Below are positions 32,052 to 41,742 of a DNA stretch of 64,000 nt, piece after piece (the stretch's first letter is position 1; the number at the start of each line of letters is the position of its first letter). Both the position numbers and the translations under genes were made by a program. A model generated the notes under the pieces. That model did no database searches. It saw nothing but the letters and a program-made list of their open reading frames with translations, and was not told the origin of the DNA. Source of the DNA: Hsuehochloa calcarea (Eukaryota; Streptophyta; Magnoliopsida; Poales; Poaceae). The stretch covers positions 28,850-92,849 of the forward strand of contig JAYEVG010000091.1 of NCBI GenBank assembly GCA_036346395.1, written 5' to 3'.

Positions 32052-34688
32052 ATGTCTCTACCGGAGCTACTAGAACAATTCTACGATGAGGACCACCGGT
32101 GCAAGCTGTGGCTCACCGCTGGCGTGGATGGCCCTCCGCCCCTGGCGCTTCGGGCGGGGAGGGACTGGTGGGCGCTAGACGATCGTTACGTCCCGATCCT
32201 CCTGGAGACGGGCTTGTTGCCCTTTGCGAGGATGGTGTCCTTCCAACGGGGGTTCACCCTAGACGGCAGCCTGTTGTCCGCACTTGTGGACCGGTGGAGG
32301 CCCGAGACGCACACCTTCCATTTTCGGTGGGGTGAGATGACGATCACCCTAGAGGATGTCTCGTTCTTGACTGGTCTCCCGATCCGGGGTGTGCCGCTTG
32401 TTCCGGGCCCTCCGAGAGCGGACTGGAAGGTCAGGCTGGAGCAGCGGTTTGGCCAACCTCTGCCGGAGGGTGCGTGGCGTCCTCGGGCTTGGAGGCGATT
32501 CGTGAATGCCCGCAGGTGTGCACGAGGCGTCGTTAGGACGATCTCGTTGCTTACCTTCTCGGCTCTTTGGTTGGGTCTGTTTCCAACCACAAAGGCGATT
32601 TTTGAACCCGCCTTCATCCGTCGCCGAGTCTTTGGTTGACGCGGGCCGAGCCGATGCCGCACTACACCGGGATCACCGCCCTTTGCGTTATATACCGAGG
32701 GTTGTGTGACGCCATGCGGTGGCGGCTCTGGTAGCAACCTAGTCGTGTGCTACGTGCTTCGCGGTGTGGAGTTGGGAGCACTTCCTGTTGGCGGCCGACC
32801 ATTGAGACAATGCGCACCTGTTCCCTCTCCGGATGACGACATACCACATGACCCTATAGACGCGCCCACCATGGGCTTACGGTGGACTGCGGCCGGTCGT
32901 CTGCGCTGGGCCAACAAGAAACCGGCGAGGTGCTACTCGTTGTACCACAACGAGTTCGAGTTATTGCACGAGAGCGACATCATCCGGTGTCCATGGCATG
33001 CTGATTTTCTCCTCGCGTTGCGCCGCACGCAGGCCGTCTGTTTCATGCCTCGTGGATCGATTTTTGTGGACGACGACCGCCACGGTGTTCTCACATATGG
33101 TGGAGCCTTACGCGTCGCAGCGTAATGCGACGATTTTATCGATACCGGCTCGTGCCCCCGAGCAGCGGGCCCTCAGGAGCGAGCTGTACACTGTGAGTCA
33201 AATTTCATCCAAGTAATTTTGCGTCCTTACGTCTTCTTTTGTAACATTAATCTTTCCGAAAATGCAGCAATCGAGGTCGGGTGGGCATATTTTGGATCGC
33301 AAATGCACCAAAGACCAGTGGATTGAGACATGGCTTCACGTGGTGCACGTGGATGTATGGCATGAGCGCGTCCATATGACCCTCGATCGACGCTGCGTAC
33401 ATGGAGTGGTACATGCCACGAGCGCGCAAGACTCACCATTCCTCCTCCGAGCGCCAGAGGAGGTGACATTTCGACGCACCAAGAGAGCCTCCGCCGCACG
33501 CACGGCCGTCACGGCGCTTCAAGACATGACGACACCGTCGACACTTACAACCTACGTTCGCGATTTTGTTGACGATATTCGTATTTTTGTTAATGAACTG
33601 TTACATATGTCACTACGATTGGAGTGGGCGGTGCGGCGTCTGGCGCGCGTGGACGAGGCCCAACTCGGCCAGATAGAACCCCGCGGCATATAAAAAGTTT
33701 TGAAGCACATCTCGGCGGAGATGAAGAAGATAGTAAAGAACTTGAGCCGTGGTCGTTCGAGGGACGACGCCTTGCGACGGGCACGGCTGGGGGGCGTGCT
33801 CACCCGCTAGGTCACCACGACCTAGCGAGTCCGGCAGCGTCGTAGCGTTCCGTCGGTCATCTGCGGGCGGTCGCGCGCACGTAAGTCGCTATGTACAAAT
33901 TTACATCAAGTTTTGTAATTATGCCTTACGCCCGCTAACATCATGCCGTTCTTCGCCAGAGGTCCGTCGGGATGAATCACTTCATCGTCCGACCCGTACA
34001 TACCGCCGCCCCTCGGTTATCGTGACCGCACATCCGGAGGTACGAGGTTCTTAGTTTACATCCGAGTGTTCATTTGTACTAACATCGTTTCGTCTTGCGA
34101 CCTTTTCACTGGGGTGACGGCGATTCACATCGATCGATGACGACGATACGGGCCTCCCAACTCCTACCAGGAGCAAGACACGACGCCGTGGCAAGGACAA
34201 TGGCGGCCGTGGTTTTTAGCGACGCAGGCGAGCTCCTCCGGTTATTGCCCCCAGACGCTCAAGAGCAGATGTCCTCGGGTTCGGTGCCCCACGGTATACT
34301 CCAGCGAGAGTTCATCCGCGAATCGAGTTGCGTGCATCGTACTTCCCAGTGGCCCCAGAGTGGTTTTCTAGCCTCCGTCGTGGATGAATTCCTCGGAAGT
34401 GTCCCCTGTGTCAAGACGCCTCATCAAGACGACATGTACGCCTACCGACACTGCTCGGACTCGACCATCGTCCACCTCCGCCTCAACGGTCTCCGTACCC
34501 CCTCCGAACGACACGCGTTCTCGGAGCGGTGGACGATTCCACGGGTCATGCTCGGCGCAAAACAAGGCAGCAAGACGCGACGCAGCCGCAGCGAGGAGAG
34601 AGTAGTGGCTCGACGAGTGAGCCGTATAGTTTCACGTGTTATGCGATTTTCATTGTACTACATGCTTGTTATCGCTATTTCAGTATGA
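32052..34688 (+). pseudogene. Plant mobile domain (PMD, MAIN-like) gene, copy 1
   Basis: Exon 1 opens at Met 32052 with LPELLEQFYDEDHRCKLW and includes the PMD core WALDDRYVPILLETGLLPFA, ALVDRWRPETHTFHFRWGEM and TITLEDVSFLTGLPIRGVPL. Frame is lost near 32600. Later pieces keep the family order: LVDAGRAD, RWTAAGRLRWANKKPARCYS, YHNEFELLHESDIIRCPW, HMVEPYAS. Introns remain, with GTGAGT (about 33189) to TGCAG (33264-33268) and GTAAGT (about 33881). A low-complexity C-terminal part ends at 34688. PMD proteins (PF10536) include Arabidopsis MAIN and MAIL1, nuclear proteins tied to silencing and gene regulation; many copies live in transposons. What this copy did for its element is unknown. Confidence 0.8.
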
Positions 34689-34699
34689 GTGTCTTGTTC

Positions 34700-35030
34700 G
34701 TATTAATCAATAAACGTACAAACTTTTGTATAATGATTCCACTCCATTAAACCTTCGAGACCTCTCGTGGCCTCCCGAGACCTCCTTTGTATGAAGTACA
34801 TTAATTGATCTGTCATTTAAAGCAAAGTTATATCAAAAGATTCTTAACAAATAAAATAATACAAAAATTACATAATCAAATACACTTTGTCAAACACAAA
34901 AATTTTCATTTTTTTGACCTCATTTGCTATAATTTAAAATTCGGGAGACCAAACATTGCGATTATGAAGATACTGTACAACATGTGGGTAGCAACTACTT
35001 AACGATGTGTGCTACTTGTCTCATGGCGCC
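34700..35030. other. AT-rich spacer between PMD copy 1 and the 190-bp repeats
   Basis: No gene or clear repeat seen. By position it contains the 3' ends of both convergent genes' transcripts or lies between them. Confidence 0.4.
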
Positions 35031-35039
35031 ATAGCAAGG

Positions 35040-35615
35040 AGCCTTGTCTCGACGTCGGTGGGTCTCGGTCGAAGGAGCCTTCCCTTATCGCCGACTCTCC
35101 ACGTCGGGCCGGTATGTCAAGTCGTCTGCACCCTACGATTGTATGATGTAAGTACATCGTCAAGACAAAACGTAACAAGAATGTCAATTGTTCATAACTC
35201 ACGTCGTCCATGTAGATTGCTCCGGACGGCCGGATACGCTGTGGCGACCGGCTCACCGCATGAGCCTTTCCTTGCCCTTGTCACGGACCGCCCACGTCGG
35301 TGGTGTGTCAAGTCGCCCAAGTCTGCGTTTGCATGATGTAAGTGCACCGATAGTGAAAATCATAAGAAGGATGTAATTTCTTCATAATCGACGTCGTGGA
35401 TACGGATGACGCCGGCGGCCGGATACGTTGTGGCGGCCGGCTCGACCTCATGAGCCTTTCCTTGCCCTTGTTACGGGAATGTCCACGTCGGTGGTGTGTC
35501 GAAGTCGCCCATGTCTGCGCTTGCATGATGTAAGTACACCGTATAGTGAAAATCATAAGAATGATGTAATTTCTTCATAAGCGACGCTTGCATGAGCCTT
35601 TCCCTTGTCGCCGAT
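35040..35615. repeat. Tandem repeats of ~190 bp with splice-like sites
   Basis: Key words recur in register: GAGCCTT(T)CCCTT near 35074, 35262, 35452 and 35594; CACGTCGG near 35098, 35291 and 35481; ATGATGTAAGT near 35143, 35333 and 35527. Each full unit has a GC-rich exon-like half ending at GATGTAAGT and an AT-rich half ending before the next GC-rich half. It lies between the convergent PMD and MURA genes. Confidence 0.75.
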
Positions 35616-36099
35616 ATGGATTACGCCGGGAGTTTATCGGGTCCTTCGGTGCCTCCTCATCAGCACGTAAGGTTTCCACCGTGAGAAGTTCTCGCCCGCA
35701 CCGAGTAGTTTAGCATGTACTCGCTTTGGATGAATGCCATATCGCACATCTCGGGCCGTCAATCCATCGGAAGAAGTGGCGGTAGCATCTCGGCCGCATT
35801 ACGTGGGGATGAAGTTAAAATTGAAGGAATTAAACATTGGGAGGAAAATCGATCGCGCGAAAGAAACGCTTACCATGTAGTGGCGCTTTGTAAACGCCCG
35901 CGGCCGTGGTATCAGGTGTGTGGATGAATGATCTCTCGCGGTTTACCACACACACACCGGGACCGCAAACGTGGTGGCACCGGAGCATCTTTCATTGAAA
36001 AATCCGGGTATTTTAGTTGTTTCCTCTTCTTCGCCAAGCGATTTGCGCTTCGCAACATCCTCTTGTAGAAGTTTGTCAAGAGTCCATAGCCGGGTCTCG

Positions 36100-38660
36100 T
36101 ATAATTTTGCGCTGTACATAACAAGCAAGACAGAAAAACTTTAAATTACGACATCGAGTGACGCCGGACGAACTAGGTGCATTAGGACAATCCTTCATTG
36201 AGTGCCTGGGGTCTTGCATATCTCGCACTTCACAGGCGGCTAATCTTGATACGCTGACTAGCATCCATGTCATTCGGAGCGCTGCGTCTGCCGTCGCCCC
36301 TTAGTGTTCTCTTCAAGTCCCTGTTGGGACGATTGCACCATGTCGGGCCAAAGATCCTTGTAGTTCATTTCCAAACCATACGAGTGAAACTCACCGCCCA
36401 TGTACCGAATAGGTGCCGCATGTCGTAGTACTCGAGATGTATGGTGTAGCCATCTGCGCATTTGCGCACATGCCTTGTACATGTGCGAGCATGGTTTGTG
36501 GAAGAGCTTTGGCTTGTTGCAGTGCATGTCGCCACATCACCTGTGGTGCATGCTGCATTTTCTTTCCCCTAGCATGACTATTGACGATTTACGCCGAAGC
36601 TTGATCTCGTACTTTCGCTTAAGGTCGCCGATCACCCGAATGTCGTGCATTCGGCCTTCTCCATCTTCCGATCCATGTGTCTCGCATGTTCTCGGACCAC
36701 CGCTGCCTTCGCCCATCTGCCGCTTGGCTGCGGTGGCTCTATTCACGAAATAACCAACGGTGCGAGTCCATGTCTCTGGACAACCGCAGGTGATAGGGAG
36801 CCCGCGCACACCTTCGGGACGCTATTGTAGACCTCGGACATGTTGGTCGTCATAACGCCGCACTCGCACCGCTCTGTGTCATAGAGGAGGGACCATTTCT
36901 CCAATTCGGAGCGTGGTCGTTAATCCTTTGGGAGAAGGTTATGGCGCTACTAGGTTGCTCCTCTCCGGAGTGGACTCCCTTGTATGTCTCGTAGTCCGGT
37001 GTTCAAGGTCTCTCCAAATAGACTCAAACTTCCGTCGCCGTTCTCGCATACACAATGCCTTGAACGCCTTCATGAGTTCCCGATCGCGAACCGCTGCGGA
37101 ACAAGTTAGATGCAAGATGCCTCATGCACCACCGGATTGCACGTCGCTCCATCGGTGAGATGGATCCATCCCACGCCGCATGATGTTGATGGCCGCCAAC
37201 AACCCAAAGATTGCGATGCGTGACTAGGCGGGCGTTGGCGGTCTCCCACCACGGCCCTCTTCACGTTCTCCAAGAACCACACCGGTGGATGTGTTCTCGC
37301 CTCGACAATGGCAAATGCAACCGGAAGAAGTTGGTCATTCGTGATCGGCCGCCACCGCGGTGAGGATGGTGCCCTTGTACTTCCCAGGGAGAAAAGTGCC
37401 ATCCATCGTTAGCACGGGACGGCAGAACTTGAAGCCCCTGATGGCCTGAGCGAAAGCCCAGAACACCCTATCCAGTATGAAGTGGTTGGGCCCTTTTTCA
37501 GATCTTCACGGTCCCAACTTGTTTATGTACGCGCGGGGTTTGATCCGCAACTGTGAAGCAATCTCGGCACAAGGTTGTACGTCTCTTCGTATGTCCCGTA
37601 CATAGTCTCGATGACTTTACGCTTGGCTCGTCGAACCTTGTCAGTAGCTAATCTGGATAGCCAACCCGATTGACGACTCGACATCATCGCCTTGGGGAGA
37701 TAGACACGCCCGCCTCAACTAGGTGCGTGATGAGGTTTGCAACATATGCGAAGTCACGCCCGATGTTGCCGCAGGGCTCGCCGAGCTCGCGGTGTGGTCG
37801 ATCGGCTCCTTGACCGTGAAGACCGAGCCAAAGATCTTTGCTCGAGAGCGCCGACCTTGCCAGGCGCCTTCTACTATGCACTTCATCGTACTTCACTGGT
37901 TGGACCGGTGCACTCGGTACACGGCCGATGGACAAAGCGTGCCGTGCTATAGCTTGTTGCACGCCACCTTGTTCGGAAGCGCCGCCCAACTAAGAGGGTG
38001 TCGCTTCAAACCCCCACCGGGAGCCTTCTTCTTGCGGTAGTACGAGCGAACGCACCGCGATATCATCAAGTCTCGATGCCACGTAAGGACCACCGGCCGT
38101 GTGCGTCCTCGCTTGCACCATCCGAGCTTGGGTCGGTGTCCTCGTCGGACTCCAACCCGAGAGTCTCGTCCGGTAGATACTCGTGGCGGTCGATGCGGGC
38201 CGACCACCATGTTTCCGCCTCATTTGGCTCAAAATTAGGCACGAGACTTCTCCGAGGCAAAGACATTCCGTGCCGCCATCTTCAGCTTCGGCCGCGCTTG
38301 CCCGCTTATGCAGCCTCGGCATCATCGGGGTTTCAGACGCTTATGTACGAAATTGACGTACACCATAGGCTTCCCGTGAATGGCCGCCTCGGTGGAGACA
38401 ATCTCCATGTCTCGCCTCCATGCTATGCTTCCATCCACCTTACGAGCTCCCACACATAATTGGTGCGGTGATCGCCTCAATCATAACTTTCTTCGCCCTG
38501 GCTCCGTGAGGAACTCCTCCGGATGCAGCACTCGTGAATATTCATCGCGTGGAGCCCTCCGCCCGGACCACCTTGTACCGGCATCTCGACAGTCCAACCC
38601 ATCGTGTCCGCTCATACAAGCCCATCGTAGTAAAATACAATCAAGTCTTGCATGTTCGAA
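36100..38660 (-). pseudogene. MURA-type transposase of MuDR-like element 1 (heavily frameshifted)
   Basis: From the 5' end on the minus strand: a DLIVFYYDGLV-like start (about 38650) that matches DLFVFHGDAL of the better copy at 49430; DDIAVRSLVLPQEEGSRWGF (about 38000-38070); parts of the MULE core with TNDQLLPVAFAIVEA (about 37300-37345) and WFLENVKRAVVGDR; TVGYFVNRATAAKRQM (about 36700-36760); the SWIM zinc motif CNKPKLFHKPCSHMYKAC (36470-36525) and GGEFHSYGLEMNYKDLWPDM (36340-36400); and a CCHC-like remnant near 36200. Many slips and stops mean it is dead as read. It faces PMD copy 1, whereas in element 3 both genes run the same way. Confidence 0.8.
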
Positions 38661-38690
38661 AATACCTAAACCCACAACAACCACTAAATA

Positions 38691-39120
38691 ATTACGACTA
38701 ATTAATTAGCACTAAACTAATTCATTACTACTGAACTAACTAATTAACTATCTCTAAACTAACTAATTACGGTTGATTAATTACCACTACAAAATACCAG
38801 TACTTTATTTCCACTTACGATATGTCAGAACGATGAGTACTAAACTAATTACGACTAATTAATTAGCACTAAACTAATTTATTACTAGTGAACTAACTAA
38901 TTACGACTAATTAGCTATCTATAAACTAACTAATTACGGTTCATTAATTACCACTAAAAAATACCAGTACTTTATTTCCACTTACTTTATATGCTGTAAC
39001 GATGACTACTAAACTAATCACGACTAATTAATTAGCACTAAACTAATTCATTACTACTCGACTAACTAATTACTACTAATTAATTACCCCTAAACTATCT
39101 AATTACGACTAGCTAACAAA
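38691..39120. repeat. AT-rich tandem repeat, period ~157-169 bp
   Basis: ATTACGACTAATTAATTAGC starts units at 38691, 38848 and (with one change) 39017. Inside each, TAACTAATTA words recur, and a conserved ATACCAGTACTTTATTTCCA block occurs near 38797 and 38961. About 2.6 copies, between the start of the transposase gene and the right terminus. Confidence 0.8.
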
Positions 39121-39174
39121 GACTAACTAATTACGACTACGGCAATAACGGCAAAAGCATAACACAAATTACCT

Positions 39175-39247
39175 GCCCTTCCGAGGAAGTAATAAATCAC
39201 CCTTCGGAGGAAGTAATAAATCACCCTTCGGAGGAAGTCATAAATCA
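39175..39247. repeat. Three copies of a 24-bp minisatellite
   Basis: Units read CCCTTCGGAGGAAGTAATAA plus ATCA, with small changes in copies 1 and 3. Confidence 0.85.
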
Positions 39248-39539
39248 AGGCCGAGTGACGAGAAGCGAGAAAACAATTACCTCCCAATAAAATTAATTAT
39301 GTTACGTTCTCTGAGTTCTCAGCGACGAGCGCAAGAACGAGAATCGAAACGCAATTGATATGACCAAGAGCGAGTGCGAGTCCAGATTTATAGCCGAGTA
39401 GAGGAGGAGTCGCCTTGGCGCCGGAATTCGTAAGCATTGGCGCCGAATTTCGGATGGGGCGGCAGATGTGCGGAGGAGGGAGGATGGACGGTGGGAAATA
39501 TGGGCACCCTAACGTTTTTAATTCTCGTACAAGCCCGGC

Positions 39540-39800
39540 CGCGCCACCCCGCGCCGCCACGCCCCTCCCACGCCACGCTGCGGGGCGGGCGCGCTTGGCG
39601 CGCGCGCCTGGCCGTCGCGCTGAGCCAGCCGCTGGCTGCTGCGCGCCAGCGTGGAGCCACGCTTGGCGCGCGGGCGCAGCTCGCTCGCCTCGCGCTGGCT
39701 GCGGCGCGGCTACGGGCGCAGGGCGCGCTCGCGACCACATTGGCGCGGCCGGCGCTGGCGCGCCCGGTGGCGGCGGCACGCGCGCCGCTGCGCCGCGACG
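39540..39800. repeat. GC-rich subterminal block, right
   Basis: GCGCGC and CGCGCC words as at 31560-31790, placed mirror-wise at the other end of the element. Long frames here on both strands are low-complexity and not considered genes. Confidence 0.6.
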
Positions 39801-39804
39801 CTGC

Positions 39805-39903
39805 TTGTCCCCTGTCGGCTACGCGGCTAATTTTGCAAATTCAACCGCGGGGTGGTTAAAACCATAAATACGATATTAAAATCGACCGTATCAGCCAAAA
39901 ATT
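39805..39903 (-). repeat. Right inverted terminus of MuDR-like element 1
   Basis: Its complement starts AATTTTTGGCTGATACG and continues through GATTTTAATATCGTATTT and GGTTTTAACCAC, aligning with the left terminus. Confidence 0.8.
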
Positions 39904-40900
39904 CATCTATCACTGGCCAGAGTATGTATACCGACGGAGAGTATCATGCATGATTATATGCAGCAAGCAACGGAGAGAGAGAGAGACAGATAAAGAAGAA
40001 AATCAAACCAATAAGAACAGCAAAGCTAGCTAGGTGGCAACTCAACTGGCAAGGCATGAATGGACGTAACGTTTCAGTTGTAGGCAAGGACGGCTAGGCT
40101 AGCTGCAAGTACTTACTAGTAAGTACTAGCTGCGGAATCGGACGGATCACTAGTCACTGGTCACTAGTAGCTGCATGCGATGCCATGCCATGCCATGCGA
40201 GCAGACACTGGACGCACGATACCAACTCTTTACAATACCTGCCCTATTCTACACCGACACCCTCCCTCCCGCCCTCCTCGTCGTCCTGGAATTGGGATCG
40301 CGCCTGCAATTGGATGCAGTTAATTGATTGGGAGCTGCATGTGGATCAGTGGACTGTGTCTACATGCATGTAATTGGATGCCATTAATTGATTGGGGATG
40401 CACGTGGATCAGTGGCTTGCCTGTGTCAGCACTCAGCAGCACGGGCACGGCTACATATTAGTACTGAAGAAACAAAGCACGATTTTACTGTTTCCTTTAG
40501 GTACCGTAGCTATTAATTTGAAATTTTGACCTGTAGAGGTTACCTTTCAATGCACAGTATTGTAGATCTTCAGTACAGAAAATTCATTCCCGCTACATGT
40601 ATGTGTAGGTACATGCATATGTTCATGCTGCTGATTATAGTCTATCTCATGCCGGAATTTTTTCCCTTTTTTTTATTAGCACATTTTTGCTCTGTATTTG
40701 CAGGAATGGTCATCCTTACGGTGTCCCTACCACACACCGTCTCCTCCTCCTCCCAGACGCACACCCCCACCCAGCCCTCCTTACCCCATTTTTCACCGAA
40801 AAACGATGTCACATGATCCCACCACCTACATCTAGTCGCTGCCTCCTCGTCAAATCCTTGTCTCCTGCATGTGCATGCATGCAAGAGAGAACACTCTCGG
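39904..40900. other. Intergenic DNA with an imperfect 64-bp tandem duplication
   Basis: No gene seen. AATTGGATGCAGTTAATTGA (40308) recurs as AATTGGATGCCATTAATTGA (40372), each followed by a GGATCAGTGG word. CATGCCATGC microrepeats lie near 40180. Confidence 0.5.
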
Positions 40901-40908
40901 CTCACACA

Positions 40909-40918
40909 CTCTATAAAT
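40909..40918 (+). promoter_or_regulatory. TATA box upstream of PMD copy 2
   Basis: CTCTATAAATAACG, followed by a CT-rich leader with CTCGCTCTCTCTCG and an ACGTTATTAA-like block shared with the leader of PMD copy 1 (about 31930). It probably marks the old promoter of the second element. Confidence 0.5.
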
Positions 40919-41180
40919 AACGAACAAGAACGATTAAGTTTCGCCGTCTCGCTCTCTCTCGGTTGTCTCTATCGAACTTATATTCAGGGATGTTTTAGCG
41001 TTATTAAGCATTGTTATTTGTAGCCATACTAGCAGGTAATTTTTTTCCCTTATCTCTAAATTCTTAATTAACTGCGTTGTTAGTAAATCAGTCGTGGTAT
41101 TATTTTCGTACTTAGTTAGTTATCATTTACAGGCGTACTTATAGTTAAGAAAGTATCATGTGATGCATGCATTGCCGGCC

Positions 41181-41520
41181 ATGCAAGCAAGTAGTTGCTA
41201 GGTATTGAAGTATGCATGCACCATGCAATGAACACGCAAATATGCAATTATTTTTTTAGCAAAGAGAAAGAACAGGATTAACATGTATAATTATTAAGGC
41301 GAGGTTAATTAGTTACGAAATAATTAGTTGTAATTAATTTGTTTTAAACAATTAGTTGAAGTTCATAACGATAGAAAATAGAAAAATAAGAAAAATAATC
41401 AAATTGTTTGTTATTCATGCAAGCAAGTAGTTTCTAGGTATTCAAGTGTGCACACACCATACAATAAACACACACATATGCAATTAATTTATTTTAGCAA
41501 AGGGGGAGAACAGGAATCAA
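41181..41520. repeat. Two ~105-bp direct repeats in the PMD copy 2 leader
   Basis: CATGCAAGCAAGTAGTT(G/T)CTAGG begins copies near 41181 and 41417. Both run through GCAATTA...TTTTAGCAAAG and end with AACAGGA. Confidence 0.75.
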
Positions 41521-41742
41521 CACACACATAGTTTTTTAATTGTCGGTACGTATTACAGGTTCATTCGTGGTAATCAGTTGGCCCTCCCCCTCTCGCACGC
41601 ACGGCTCCCCCTCCATTACAACCATATTTATTTAGTACATTAATCTGTAGTGTTAGTTTAGTCGTAATATTTAATTTGCAGTACTTTACGATCATTATCA
41701 ATCTCCTCACAAATAATCTGTCAATTCTATGTGTTGCAAGCC

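Larger units (their letters stand above)
31484..39903. mobile_element. MuDR-like element 1 with PMD gene and convergent MURA transposase
   Basis: Inverted termini (31484-31580 and 39805-39903) enclose a plus-strand plant-mobile-domain gene (32052-34688) and a minus-strand MURA-type transposase (about 36100-38660). The termini start AATTTTTGGC and share GATTTT, CGTATTT and GGTTTTAACC blocks on opposite strands. Both genes are frameshifted. Subterminal DNA at each end is extremely GC-rich with GCGC runs. The flanks (ATGCATGCT, CATCTATCA) do not show a clear 8-11 bp target duplication. MuDR-type elements that carry PMD genes are known in plants. Confidence 0.8.

Noticed and set aside
31475..39912. 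Target-site duplication of MuDR-like element 1
   Set aside because: The nine bases outside the termini (ATGCATGCT and CATCTATCA) do not match well enough to claim one.
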